The notes beneath the pieces were generated by a model that did not search any database, was not told the DNA's origin, and was given only the letters and a program-made list of their open reading frames with translations. From Amycolatopsis solani (GTDB lineage Bacteria; Actinomycetota; Actinomycetes; Mycobacteriales; Pseudonocardiaceae), in assembly GCF_033441515.1 (NCBI RefSeq), contig NZ_JAWQJT010000003.1, forward strand, positions 1,984,001 through 2,048,000: a DNA stretch of 64,000 bases, in the 5' to 3' direction. Position 1 is the stretch's first letter. Every line of letters begins with the position of its first letter. Shown here in pieces: positions 9,999 to 18,411 of this stretch. Both the position numbers and the translations under genes were made by a program.

Positions 9999-10160
9999 GC
10001 CGAAATTCGACCAGGGCTCGCGCGGCCAGACCGTAGGCGGATTTCGACTGCGGCTCGTGCGGCCGGGCCATGGCGAATCCCGACCGGCGGCGTCGCGCCG
10101 CCCGGGCGTGGGCAGTTTTCGACCAGGCGCGTGGAGCCGAGGCCGTGGTCGATTTATGGC
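9999..10160. repeat. Degenerate ~37-bp tandem repeats, about four copies
   Basis: In the 269-base gap between the hydrolase and the GntR gene, a pattern TTCGACC..GGC(G)CG..GGCC..GCCGT(A/G)G recurs with its CGA core at 10008, 10045, 10081, 10120 and 10150, i.e. spacings of 37, 36, 39 and 30 bases. Copies are imperfect. Function unknown; the rest of the gap shows nothing else I can name. Confidence 0.45.
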
Positions 10161-10181
10161 GATGGCCGGTGCTCGGGCAGC

Positions 10182-10886
10182 TCAGCCAAGGCCGACGAAC
10201 ATCGTGCGGTGGAGGCCGCCCACGTGCTTTCGCGTCACTCGCGCCGCCGCGTTCGGGTCGCCGGCCGCCAAGGCCTTCACCAGGCTCGCGTGCTCCCGGT
10301 TCGACTCGCGCAGCTTCTCCATCGGGTACGGCAGGTAAAACCGGTACAGCTCCGCCAGCACCGTCTCGTACTGGGCGACCGCCGCCGGTGGGGCGGGGAC
10401 GGCCACCGTCCGGTGGAACTCCGCGTCGAGCTCGTGGAACTCCGCCCAGTCCGGCACCGTGTCCATCCGGGCGACCAAGGCCCGGAGGCGCACGAGGTCC
10501 GGGGGCCGTTTCGCCACGAATTGGACCAGACCCGATTCCAGCACCAGGCGGTGGTCGATCAGCTCGCGGACCTCGCCCGCCGACTCGCGGTAGGCGCCGA
10601 CCTCGCTCACCCGTGACGCCGGTGGGTGCTCGGCGACCAGCGTTCCGCCCGCGCGGCCGCGGCGGCGTTCGATCAGGCCGTCTTCGGCCAGGGACTCCAG
10701 GGCCCTTCGCACCGTGATCTCCGCGACGCCGAGGGCGCGCGCGATTTCGCCGTTCGGTGGCAACCTCTCCCCCGGCTTCATCAGCCCGAGCTCCACGGCG
10801 AGGGCGATCCGGGCGCGGACGGTGTCGAGTGCGGACAGCCGCCGGATTCCGGTCAGCGCGGGGGCGCTCAGGTCTGCCGTCGCCAT
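10182..10886 (-). CDS. GntR/FadR-type transcriptional regulator
   Basis: A 234-residue regulator with an N-terminal winged helix (residues 15-75; GERLPPNGEIARALGVAEIT) and a C-terminal all-helical FCD domain (residues 95-225) with ELDAEFHRTV and the metal/ligand-type histidines HASLVKAL and RKHVGG. It is divergent from a nitrilase/permease operon; an inverted repeat CATCTTGA/TCAAGATG in the shared intergenic region is the probable operator. It likely senses the nitrile- or amide-derived carboxylate and represses the operon (inference). The ATG at 10886 is chosen because the family N-terminus starts there; a longer open frame upstream is antisense to the nitrilase. Confidence 0.88.
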   Translation of the reverse strand: MATADLSAPALTGIRRLSALDTVRARIALAVELGLMKPGERLPPNGEIARALGVAEITVRRALESLAEDGLIERRRGRAGGTLVAEHPPASRVSEVGAYRESAGEVRELIDHRLVLESGLVQFVAKRPPDLVRLRALVARMDTVPDWAEFHELDAEFHRTVAVPAPPAAVAQYETVLAELYRFYLPYPMEKLRESNREHASLVKALAAGDPNAAARVTRKHVGGLHRTMFVGLG

Positions 10887-10912
10887 GAAACGACCGTACC
10901 GCACAAACTGCT

Positions 10913-10946
10913 CATCTTGAGCACTCTTGTTTAACTGTTCAAGATG
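10913..10946. promoter_or_regulatory. Probable GntR operator (inverted repeat)
   Basis: CATCTTGA (10913-10920) and TCAAGATG (10939-10946) form a perfect 8-bp inverted repeat with an 18-base spacer, midway between the divergent GntR and nitrilase genes. The right arm overlaps a possible early ATG at 10944, so repressor binding would block that start or the promoter. Confidence 0.65.
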
Positions 10947-10961
10947 GACTATTTTTCGTCC

Positions 10962-11837
10962 ATGTCGCGACCACTGCCGATCGCCCTGGTGCAGGCGCCG
11001 CCTCGGCCGGCCGGGGACTCCGGGTTCGCCGGCGAGGTCGAGGACGTCCTTCGCCGTTTTCCGGACAGCCGACTGGTCGCCTTCCCCGAGCTGCACCTCT
11101 GCGGCGTCGACGGCGAAGGTGACGACCGCACCGCTCAGCTGCGGGCCACCGCCGAGCCGCTGCACGGGCAACGGACGCAAGAGCTCGCCGAACTGGCCGG
11201 TGACCTGGGGATCTGGCTCGCCCCCGGCACTGTTTGCGAAAAAGGTGACCACGGCGAGCTCTTCAACACCGCCTTGGTTCTCTCCCCGCGGGGTGAGCTG
11301 GCCGGCTGGTACCGCAAGGTCTTCCCGTGGCGGCCGCACGAGCCGTACGACCCCGGTGACCGGTTCGTCGTCGCCGATCTGGCCGATGCCGGACGCGTCG
11401 GGTTCTCCATCTGCTACGACGCCTGGTTCCCCGAAGTGACCCGGCACCTCGCCTGGATGGGCGCTGAACTCGTGCTCAACCCCGTGCAGACGACGACGCC
11501 GGACCGCGCGCAGGAGCTCGTGCTGGCCCGGGCGAACGCCATCGTCAACCAGGTCTTCGTCGCCAGCGTGAACACCGCCGGACCCGTCGGGATGGGTGAC
11601 AGCCTGCTCGTCGGCCCCGAGGGGGACATCCTCGGCGCGTTGCCGGGAAACGACCACGGCGTCCTCGCCCACACGATCGACCTCGACGAAGTGGCCCGCG
11701 TGCGCCGTGAGGGCACCGCGGGCACCAACCGCATGTGGGCTCAGTTCACCCCGGACGACGCGCCCCTCAGCCTGCCGCTCTACCAGGGCCGGATCGAGCC
11801 GGACCGCTGGCGCCCACGAGAAGGAGACGACCGATGA
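10962..11837 (+). CDS. Carbon-nitrogen hydrolase (nitrilase superfamily)
   Basis: A 291-residue cytosolic C-N hydrolase that cleaves an amide or nitrile; substrate not predictable. The triad is visible: Glu43 in AFPELHLCG, Lys119 in GWYRKVFPW and Cys151 in FSICYDAWFPEV. The start chosen is ATG 10962 (MSRPLPIALVQAPP), which fits the conserved first strand; ATG 10944 adds six residues and lies inside the operator repeat. No ribosome site precedes either, so the mRNA may be leaderless. The stop overlaps the next gene's start (ATGA), indicating translational coupling to the permease. Confidence 0.9.
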   Translation: MSRPLPIALVQAPPRPAGDSGFAGEVEDVLRRFPDSRLVAFPELHLCGVDGEGDDRTAQLRATAEPLHGQRTQELAELAGDLGIWLAPGTVCEKGDHGELFNTALVLSPRGELAGWYRKVFPWRPHEPYDPGDRFVVADLADAGRVGFSICYDAWFPEVTRHLAWMGAELVLNPVQTTTPDRAQELVLARANAIVNQVFVASVNTAGPVGMGDSLLVGPEGDILGALPGNDHGVLAHTIDLDEVARVRREGTAGTNRMWAQFTPDDAPLSLPLYQGRIEPDRWRPREGDDR

Positions 11838-13159
11838 CCACCACGGCCGCGGCCCCGGCCGCGCTGCAGCGCCGGCTCGGGCTGCCCGGCGTCGTCCTGT
11901 TCGGGCTCGCCTACATGGCGCCGCTGATCGTGCTCGGCACCTTCGGGATCGTCGCGACGACGACCGAGGGCACCGTCCCTTCCGCGTACCTGCTGGCGCT
12001 GGTCGCCATGCTGTTCACGGCCGCGAGCTACGGGAAGATGGCCGCCACGCACCCGGTCGCCGGGTCCGCCTACACCTATGTCCGGAAATCGGTCGACGCG
12101 CGCGCCGGGTTCCTCGTCGGGTGGGCGGTGCTGCTCGACTACTTCTTCCTGCCGATGGTGATCTGGCTGATCGGCGGCGCCTACCTCTCGGCCGAGTTCC
12201 CCGCGGTGCCCCATTGGATCTGGTTGATCACTTTCATCGCGCTGACCACGACCCTCAACGTCCTGGGCATCAAGATCGCGGAGAAGGCCAACTTCGTCCT
12301 GATGGCCTTCCAGCTGCTGGTGATCGGCTTCTTCGTCGTTTTTTCGGTCAAACAGGTGCTGCACGTCGGCGGCTCGCTGGCCAGCACGCAGCCGTTCTTC
12401 CACCCCGGCAGCACGCTAGGCACGATCTCAGGAGGCGCCGCGCTCGCGACGTACTCCTTCCTCGGGTTCGACGCCGTGACGACGTTGACCGAGGAGACCA
12501 CCGAACCGCGCAAGACGATTCCGCGCGCGATCCTGCTGACCGCGCTGATCGGCGGGGGCATCTTCATCGTGCTGGCCTACTTCACCCAGCTCGCGCACCC
12601 GGGCAGCGCGTTCGCCGACGAGTCGTCCGCCGCGTTCGAAATCGCGACGACGATCGGGGGCAACCTGTTCGCGTCGTTCTTCCTCGCCGGGCTCGTCGTG
12701 GCCCAGTTCGCGTCCGGGATCGCCGCGCAGGCGAGCGCGTCGCGGCTGATGTTCGCGATGGGGCGGGACGGCGTGCTGCCGCGGGTCTTCGGCAAGCTGC
12801 AACCGCGGTTCGCGACGCCGGTGTTCGGGATCGTGCTCACCGGGCTGGTGGGGCTGGTCGCGCTGTCGCTGGACGTCAGCACGTCGACGTCGTTCATCAA
12901 CTTCGGCGCGTTCACCGCGTTCACGTTCGTCAACGTCAGCGTGCTGGCGACGTGGCTGCGGGATCGCGCCGGGAAACGCGTGCTGACCTGGGTGGTCTTC
13001 CCGGTGATCGGCGCCGTGGTCGATTTGTGGCTACTGGTCAACCTCGACGGCATCGCGCTGGTCTTCGGGCTGGTGTGGCTGGCGATCGGCATCGTCGTCC
13101 TGGCCGCGATCACCCGCGGCTTCCGGCGGCCGCCGCCGGAGATGACGTTCGAGGAGTGA
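11834..13159 (+). CDS. APC-superfamily amino acid permease
   Basis: A 441-residue proton-coupled amino acid or amine importer with twelve predicted membrane segments. The N-terminal GLAYMAPLIVLGTFG and the central FLGFDAVTTLTEETTEPRKTIPRAI motif are typical of the APC family. The ATG at 11834 follows GAAGGAGACGA. Coupled to the upstream nitrilase by an ATGA overlap, so it probably imports the substrate of that enzyme or a related amine. Control is expected from the divergent GntR protein. Confidence 0.9.
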   Translation: MTTTAAAPAALQRRLGLPGVVLFGLAYMAPLIVLGTFGIVATTTEGTVPSAYLLALVAMLFTAASYGKMAATHPVAGSAYTYVRKSVDARAGFLVGWAVLLDYFFLPMVIWLIGGAYLSAEFPAVPHWIWLITFIALTTTLNVLGIKIAEKANFVLMAFQLLVIGFFVVFSVKQVLHVGGSLASTQPFFHPGSTLGTISGGAALATYSFLGFDAVTTLTEETTEPRKTIPRAILLTALIGGGIFIVLAYFTQLAHPGSAFADESSAAFEIATTIGGNLFASFFLAGLVVAQFASGIAAQASASRLMFAMGRDGVLPRVFGKLQPRFATPVFGIVLTGLVGLVALSLDVSTSTSFINFGAFTAFTFVNVSVLATWLRDRAGKRVLTWVVFPVIGAVVDLWLLVNLDGIALVFGLVWLAIGIVVLAAITRGFRRPPPEMTFEE

Positions 13160-13160
13160 C

Positions 13161-13538
13161 TCAGCCGCCCGGGCAGTCGTTGCCGCCGCCGCTGCGCTCG
13201 ACGCAGTGGCGCGGCCCCGGCGGGGGCGGTGGGGCGTGCCGGAGGTCGTCAGCCCACGAAATGGCGGCGATCGCCGCCGCCAATGCCAGGCAGATGCCGA
13301 AGAACCAAGTCCAGCCGCGGCGGCGGGTGGTCACCGAAACGACCACGCCGACCAGCGGCAGTGCCACGCCGAGCACCGCCGCCCAGGTCAGGTAGCCGCC
13401 GGCAGCGCCGGTCGTCTCGCCGAACACCGGGATGCTCGCCAGGAAGCCCAGCAACACCAGGAACGGGACGACGAGCAGCAGGCCCACGGCGCACAACGCC
13501 AGTACGACCGAGGCCCACGCGGTCCGGATCTCTCCCAC
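13161..13538 (-). CDS. Small membrane protein, unknown
   Basis: A 125-residue protein with three hydrophobic segments (about residues 8-36, 46-66 and 76-92) and a proline-rich, cysteine-containing C-terminal tail ending CVERSGGGNDCPGG, likely extracytoplasmic with a possible disulfide. The GTG at 13538 (VGEIRTAWASVVLALC) is the best start; upstream sequence in frame is arginine-rich and lacks membrane character. It is convergent with the permease, one base from its stop. Family not recognised. Confidence 0.65.
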   Translation of the reverse strand: MGEIRTAWASVVLALCAVGLLLVVPFLVLLGFLASIPVFGETTGAAGGYLTWAAVLGVALPLVGVVVSVTTRRRGWTWFFGICLALAAAIAAISWADDLRHAPPPPPGPRHCVERSGGGNDCPGG

Positions 13539-13581
13539 CGGACCAGTCTGTCCGGAAAAGCGCCGAACGGCCTGAGTAGAT

Positions 13582-14334
13582 CTACTGCTCGAGGGTCTTC
13601 TGCAGCGCTTTGTTGGCCTTCCGCGCCATGTCGGCGACGGCTTCGCGACGAGCCGCGTCGGCCGCGTAGTCCTCTTCGCGGTTGCGCACGACGCGGGCCG
13701 GGGCGCCGACCGCGATCGAGTAGTCCGGGATGTCACCACGGACGACCGCGTGCGCGCCCAGCACGCTGCCGCGGCCGATGCGGGTGCCCTTCAGGACGCT
13801 GACCTTGGTGCCGAGCCACGTGTCCGGGCCGATGCGGACCGGCGACTTCACGATGCCCTGGTCCTTGATCGGGACGTGGATGTCCGCGATGACGTGGTCG
13901 AAGTCACAGATGTACACCCAGTCGGCGACCAGGGTGGCCGCGCCGAGCTCGATGTCGAGGTAGCAGTTGATCACGTTCTGGCGGCCGAACACGGACTTGT
14001 CGCCGATCCGCAGCGAACCCTCGTGGCAGCGGATGGCGTTGCCGTCGCCGATGTGGACCCAGCGGCCGATCTCCAGGCGCCCGTAGCCGGGGCGGCAGTG
14101 GATCTCGACGTTCTTCCCGAGGAAGAGCATCCCGCGCAGGATGATGTGCGGGTTGGCGAGCCGGAACTTGAGCAGCCGGTAGTACCGGACGAGGTACCAG
14201 GGCGTGTACGCGCGGTTGCGCAGCACCCAGCGCAGCGAGTCGGCGGTCAGGAACTTCGCCTGCCGCGGGTCCTGCCGGGCGCGGCGCCAGGCCCGCACCC
14301 GCGACAGCGCGGGCGCACCCCACATCGACGTCAT
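13582..14334 (-). CDS. Left-handed beta-helix (hexapeptide) acyltransferase
   Basis: A 250-residue sugar or cell-envelope O-acyltransferase of the LbH/CysE-LacA-NodL superfamily. Hexapeptide repeats occupy about residues 70-205 (GRWVHIGDGNAI, LRIGDKSVFGRQNVI, VRIGPDTWLGTKVSVLKGTRIG), with the usual interrupting loop and the closing GAHAVVRGDIPDYSIAVGAPARVV. The first 65 residues are basic and aromatic (YTPWYLVRYYRLLKF) and may associate with membrane. The ATG at 14334 is used; ATG 14325 is a possible alternative. Substrate unknown; divergent from a nucleoside hydrolase gene. Confidence 0.88.
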   Translation of the reverse strand: MTSMWGAPALSRVRAWRRARQDPRQAKFLTADSLRWVLRNRAYTPWYLVRYYRLLKFRLANPHIILRGMLFLGKNVEIHCRPGYGRLEIGRWVHIGDGNAIRCHEGSLRIGDKSVFGRQNVINCYLDIELGAATLVADWVYICDFDHVIADIHVPIKDQGIVKSPVRIGPDTWLGTKVSVLKGTRIGRGSVLGAHAVVRGDIPDYSIAVGAPARVVRNREEDYAADAARREAVADMARKANKALQKTLEQ

Positions 14335-14386
14335 GCCCGTGACCGTAACCTGTGTACGGGACGGGTTCACAGGCAAGGGGAGCTGG

Positions 14387-15349
14387 ATGGGCACGAAGCT
14401 GATCATCGACACCGACCCGGGGGTCGACGACGCGCTGGCGATCGCGCTGGCGGCGCTGTCCCCGGACGTCGACCTGCTGGGCGTGACGTCGGTGTTCGGC
14501 AACGTACCCCTGGAGCGCACGACTTCGAACGCGCGCCGGCTGCTGGAGCTGTTCGGCCGCGCGGACGTGCCCGTGGCCGCCGGGTCGGCGCGCCCGCTGG
14601 TGTACTCCAAGCCGCGCGACGCGAAGGAGGTCCACGGCGGCGACGGCCTGTCGGGCCACTCCTACACGCTGCCCGAAGCGAGCCGCCCGCTCGACGAACG
14701 TGACGCCGTCCGGCTCATGCTCGACCTGCTCGATGCCGCGGACGAGCCGGTGACCATCGCCCCGATCGGCCCGCTGACGAACATCACCGCCCTGCTCGCG
14801 GCCCACCCGGGCGCGGCGGCGAAGATCGCTCGGCTGGTGATCATGGGTGGCGGAGTGACCTTCGGCAACAGCACGACCGCCGCCGAGTTCAACATCTGGA
14901 GCGACCCCGAATCGGCGCGGCGGGTGCTGGTCGAGGAGGACGTCCCGGTGGTGCTGGTCCCGCTCGACCTGACCCACCGCTGTGCCGTCGACGGCGAATG
15001 GCTGGCGAAGCTCGCGGCCTCGGGCCCGGTCGGCGCCACCCTCGAAGGCCTCACCTCCACCTACCGGCAGCACTACACGCGCGTGTTCGGCGAAGACCGG
15101 ATGGTCATGCACGACGCCGTCGCGGTCGCGGAGGCGATTTCGCCGGGCATCCTGCGGACCGAGACCTACCGCGTCGACGTCGACTGCGGGCTGGGCCCGG
15201 CGCGCGGGCAGACCCTGGTCGACCGGCGGCGGCTCGGCGAAGACGATCCGCAGTTCTCCCCCGGCCGCCCGATCGAGGTCGCGGTGGACACCGACCTCGA
15301 CGGCCTGCGCGGCTTCGTCCTCGATCGGCTGACCGGGGCCGCGCGGTGA
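14387..15349 (+). CDS. Nucleoside hydrolase (IUNH family)
   Basis: A 320-residue N-ribohydrolase that splits nucleosides into base and ribose. The calcium-binding signature DTDPGVDDA is at residues 8-16, with the conserved GPLTNIA-type segment PIGPLTNITALL and MGGGV near the middle and the C-terminal MHDAVAVA metal Asp. The start ATG 14387 follows AAGGGGAG. Coupled by a GTGA overlap to the NlpC/P60 gene, so both are likely co-transcribed, although the pairing has no obvious metabolic logic. Base preference cannot be deduced. Confidence 0.95.
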   Translation: MGTKLIIDTDPGVDDALAIALAALSPDVDLLGVTSVFGNVPLERTTSNARRLLELFGRADVPVAAGSARPLVYSKPRDAKEVHGGDGLSGHSYTLPEASRPLDERDAVRLMLDLLDAADEPVTIAPIGPLTNITALLAAHPGAAAKIARLVIMGGGVTFGNSTTAAEFNIWSDPESARRVLVEEDVPVVLVPLDLTHRCAVDGEWLAKLAASGPVGATLEGLTSTYRQHYTRVFGEDRMVMHDAVAVAEAISPGILRTETYRVDVDCGLGPARGQTLVDRRRLGEDDPQFSPGRPIEVAVDTDLDGLRGFVLDRLTGAAR

Positions 15350-16497
15350 GCGACGAGCCCGAGATCGTGCCGGAAGAGACGCCCGAGCCGCGCCGGCGGA
15401 AGGCCGCGGTCGTGGTGGCCGCTGTGGTCGTCGTCGCCGCCGCGCTGGTGGTCGGCGTGCAGTTCGCGCCGAAGCAGGAGGAGACGACGAACGCGGCCGC
15501 GACCGGCACGCCGACGTCGTCGCCCTCGCCGTCTGTCGTAAAAACGACCACGCCGCCGCAGACGTCGACGCCGCCGAAGGTGCCCGAAGCGAGCGAGTTC
15601 GACGCCTGGGCGTCCAAGACCAGCCAGTGGCTCGACATCCCGCTGCGCGCGATGGTCGGCTACGCGAAGGCGACGACGAAAATCGGCAAGGACGTCCCCG
15701 GGTGCCACCTTTCCTGGGTGACGCTGGCCGCGGTCGGAAAAGTGACCACGGACCACGGGCGGGCTCAGGGTGGCCAGTTCGGCACCACGGGCGTGCTGGA
15801 CAAGCCGCTCGGCACGATCGAGGTGCGCGACTTCTACAACAAGGTCGTCTCGGCCGCGAACGCCGCCGGGCCGCTGCAGCTGGCGCCGTCGATCTGGAGC
15901 AAGTACCAGGCGAGCTACGCCGGCGGGAAGCCCGATGTCCAGAACATCGACGACGCCGCGCTGACCACCGGCCGCGCGCTCTGCGCCGACGGCCACGACC
16001 TGTCCCAGGGCCAGGTCTGGTGGGACTCGGTCAGCACGCTGCAGGCCGCGCCGCTGTTCCTGCACCGGACGCTCGCCACGGTCAACGTCTACGGCACGGT
16101 CGGCCAGGGCTCGGCGGCGCCGAACGCGGCGGTGCTGAGCGCGGTGAACTTCGCCATCGACAAGATCGGCCTCCCCTACATCTGGGGCGGCAACGGCACC
16201 GGCGGCAACGACCCGGGCTTCGACTGCTCGGGCCTGACGACGGCGGCGTACGCGAGCGCCGGCGTCAAGCTCATGCGCACGGCCGACACGCAGTTCCGGA
16301 GCGTGCCGCACGTGACCGACCCGCAGCTGGGCGACCTGATCTTCTACGGCGAACCGGCGACGAAGATCCACCACGTCGGGCTGTACATCGGCAACCAGCA
16401 GATGATCGACGCGCCGCAGACGGGCCAGGCGGTCCAGGTCCACTCCTACCGCCGGGACGGCGACGACTTCGCGGGAGCCGGCCGGCCGACCGCGTGA
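15346..16497 (+). CDS. Membrane-anchored NlpC/P60 peptidoglycan hydrolase
   Basis: A 383-residue cell-wall hydrolase. One N-terminal membrane segment (residues 22-42) is followed by a Ser/Thr/Pro linker, a lytic-transglycosylase-like domain (about 75-200; LRAMVGYAKATTKIG, SWVTLAAVGKVTTDHGRA), and a C-terminal NlpC/P60 endopeptidase (about 255-383) with Cys294 in GFDCSGLT and His343 in HHVGLYIG. The two-domain arrangement suggests cleavage of both glycan and stem peptide. The start GTG 15346 overlaps the nucleoside hydrolase stop. It ends 10 bases before the convergent MBL gene. Transglycosylase activity is inferred from resemblance only. Confidence 0.9.
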   Translation: MSDEPEIVPEETPEPRRRKAAVVVAAVVVVAAALVVGVQFAPKQEETTNAAATGTPTSSPSPSVVKTTTPPQTSTPPKVPEASEFDAWASKTSQWLDIPLRAMVGYAKATTKIGKDVPGCHLSWVTLAAVGKVTTDHGRAQGGQFGTTGVLDKPLGTIEVRDFYNKVVSAANAAGPLQLAPSIWSKYQASYAGGKPDVQNIDDAALTTGRALCADGHDLSQGQVWWDSVSTLQAAPLFLHRTLATVNVYGTVGQGSAAPNAAVLSAVNFAIDKIGLPYIWGGNGTGGNDPGFDCSGLTTAAYASAGVKLMRTADTQFRSVPHVTDPQLGDLIFYGEPATKIHHVGLYIGNQQMIDAPQTGQAVQVHSYRRDGDDFAGAGRPTA

Positions 16498-16507
16498 GTC
16501 CCGTGGC

Positions 16508-17323
16508 TCAGCCGAGGTGGTCGTTCGCTCCGCTGACCCAGGCGGTGTACCGCTCGGCGGACCGTCGCACGGCGTTCTTGGCGTCGCCGAGGACCGTGGC
16601 GCCGAGGAGGCTGTAGAGGCGGTCGAACTCGTAGGGCTCGAGGCGGTCCACGATGCGCCGCACCAAGCCCGCGGAGAGCGGGATCCGGTTGGGGTAGCTG
16701 CGCATGAACGTCACCCACCCGGCGGCGGGGACCGGGAGGATGGTGTCGCCGGTCAGCAGGAAGCCGCCGGTGCCGGTATCGACGTGCGCGACCGCCGCGC
16801 CGGGGAAGTGCCCGCCCGCTTCGACGAGGGTCACCCCGGGCAGTACCTCTTCGGTGCCGGACCAGTCCCGGATGACGGGGTCCTCCCGCCGCACCCACGC
16901 CCGGTCGGCGGCGTGGACCAGCACGGGGACGCGGCCCAGCCGGTGGCTCCAGCCGACCTGCGAGCCGTACATGTGCGGGTGGCTCGCGACGATCACGGCG
17001 GCCCCGCCCAGCTCTTCGAGCACCGTGGCCAGCGCGGGGTCGAGGTGGTTCGGCGGGTCCCACAGCAGGTTGCCGTGCGGGGTCCGGACGAGGTGCGTCC
17101 ACTGGCCGATGCCGGACGGCGGCTCGCGGTTGAACCGGTGCAGGCCGGGCTCGGGTTCTTCGTGCACGATCGGCCGGCCGTCGAGCTCGGCGAGCGTCGT
17201 CCACACCTGTCCCGAGGCGGGCACCCACTGCCGGTCGTCGGCGCAGATCGCGCAGTCGCCGGGCGGCGGCTCTTCGGTGTCGGGGTGTTCGACGCCGCAG
17301 GTGCCGCAGATCCAGATCGTCAT
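16508..17323 (-). CDS. MBL-fold hydrolase with N-terminal zinc ribbon
   Basis: A 271-residue protein joining a rubredoxin-like CxxC...CxxC knuckle (ICGTCGVEHP, GDCAICADD; residues 5-28) to a metallo-beta-lactamase fold. The metal motif is SHPHMYGSQ (HxHxxG rather than the usual HxHxDH), with a later His in AGGHFPGA and Asp in LTGDTILP. The change in the first motif is common in this actinobacterial subgroup and may alter metal loading. It is the second gene of a probable operon after a VOC protein, both divergent from an HxlR regulator; the set resembles a glyoxalase I/II-style detoxification pair, but substrate is unknown. Confidence 0.8.
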   Translation of the reverse strand: MTIWICGTCGVEHPDTEEPPPGDCAICADDRQWVPASGQVWTTLAELDGRPIVHEEPEPGLHRFNREPPSGIGQWTHLVRTPHGNLLWDPPNHLDPALATVLEELGGAAVIVASHPHMYGSQVGWSHRLGRVPVLVHAADRAWVRREDPVIRDWSGTEEVLPGVTLVEAGGHFPGAAVAHVDTGTGGFLLTGDTILPVPAAGWVTFMRSYPNRIPLSAGLVRRIVDRLEPYEFDRLYSLLGATVLGDAKNAVRRSAERYTAWVSGANDHLG

Positions 17324-17356
17324 CCCGTCAGTCTCGAAGCTCCAGCTCGGTGGAGG

Positions 17357-17722
17357 TCAAGCCGGACCGACCAGGCCCACCAGGTTGCCCTGCGGATCGG
17401 TGAACTGGGCGACCACCAGATCGCGGCCCGGCGCGCGATCCGGGCCCAGCCGGCGGGTGCCGCCGAGGCGCTCGGCCTCCGCCAGCGCCGCCGCGACGTC
17501 CGGGACGCCCACGTAGAACACCACGTGGCTCTCATACCCCGTACCGCCGCCGATGCCGCCCGGGATGGTGCCGGACTCGACGAAGCCGTAGCCGGGTTCC
17601 GACACCTGGGCCGACACCGGCGCCGACGAGTCGAATTCCCAGCCGAACAGCTCGCCGTAGTACCCGCGCAGGCTCGCCGGGTCGGTTCCGATGATCTCGA
17701 AGTGCACGACAGGTCGGCTCAT
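17357..17722 (-). CDS. VOC-family glyoxalase/bleomycin-resistance-like protein
   Basis: A 121-residue single VOC-fold protein (PVVHFEIIGTDPASLRGYYGELFGWEF; C-terminal FTDPQGNLVGLV). Family members bind a metal and act as lyases, isomerases or dioxygenases on small electrophiles. The start is taken as ATG 17722; a TTG 36 bases upstream lies inside the divergent operator. It precedes the MBL gene by 33 bases. The divergent HxlR gene and palindromes immediately upstream imply inducible expression by electrophile or quinone stress (inference from HxlR family). Confidence 0.88.
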   Translation of the reverse strand: MSRPVVHFEIIGTDPASLRGYYGELFGWEFDSSAPVSAQVSEPGYGFVESGTIPGGIGGGTGYESHVVFYVGVPDVAAALAEAERLGGTRRLGPDRAPGRDLVVAQFTDPQGNLVGLVGPA

Positions 17723-17744
17723 AGCGGCACCGTACGCCCGTCTA

Positions 17745-17781
17745 GTTGTTAAAAACAACCCCGGAGTTGTACTTTGAAAGT
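17745..17781. promoter_or_regulatory. Probable HxlR operator: two adjacent palindromes
   Basis: GTTGTT-AAA-AACAAC (17745-17759) is a perfect inverted repeat and ACTTT-G-AAAGT (17771-17781) is a second one ending at the HxlR start codon. They occupy the 59-base spacer between divergent VOC and HxlR genes, the standard position for an HxlR operator controlling both directions. Confidence 0.7.
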
Positions 17782-18411
17782 ATGCCGACGAGCCGCAGCT
17801 ACGGGGACGCCTGCACGATCGCCCGCGCGCTGGACGTCGTCGGGGAACGATGGGCCCTGCTCGTCGTGCGCGAGCTTCTCCTTGGGCCGCAACGGTTCTC
17901 CGACGTCCGGCGCGCGCTGCCGGGTGCCAGTTCCAACCTCGTCACCGACCGGCTCCGGGAACTCGAAGGCCACGGCGTCGTCGTCCGGCGGAAACTGCCG
18001 CCGCCGGCCGGATCCACCGTCTACGAGCTGACCGGCTGGGGTCGTGAGCTGGAACCCGTCGTGCTCGCTCTCGGGGCTTGGGGTGGCGGCATTCCGCGAC
18101 CACCGGACGCGCACCTCGGCACGACGTCCGTGCTGCTGTTCCTCCGCGGTGGCGCGCGTCCCCGCCGCGCCGCCTGCTACCGCGTCGAGCTCGACGCTCG
18201 CGTGTGGACGGTCCGCACCGAGCCGGGCCGCCTGAGCGTCGAGCCCGGTGCGCCCGATGCGCCGGACGCCGCGATCCGCACCGACCCGCCGACGCTGAAC
18301 GCGCTGCTCGAAGATCCGACGGACCTCGACGCCGCGATCGAGAGCGGCCTGGTGGAAGCGAGCGGCAACCGAAAAGCCCTCCGGCGGCTACTGCGGGAGC
18401 GACTGGCGTGA
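17782..18411 (+). CDS. HxlR-type winged-helix regulator with C-terminal SCP2-like domain
   Basis: A 209-residue regulator. The N-terminal HxlR winged helix (residues 5-95; CTIARALDVVGERWALLVVRELLLGPQRFSDVRRAL, written here as two consecutive motifs CTIARALDVVGERWAL and LVVRELLLGPQRFSD) is followed by about 100 residues resembling the SCP2-like domain found in long HxlR proteins. The ATG 17782 abuts the palindrome. It probably controls the divergent VOC/MBL operon. Its 3' end overlaps the convergent MFS gene by 24 bases. Confidence 0.88.
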   Translation: MPTSRSYGDACTIARALDVVGERWALLVVRELLLGPQRFSDVRRALPGASSNLVTDRLRELEGHGVVVRRKLPPPAGSTVYELTGWGRELEPVVLALGAWGGGIPRPPDAHLGTTSVLLFLRGGARPRRAACYRVELDARVWTVRTEPGRLSVEPGAPDAPDAAIRTDPPTLNALLEDPTDLDAAIESGLVEASGNRKALRRLLRERLA

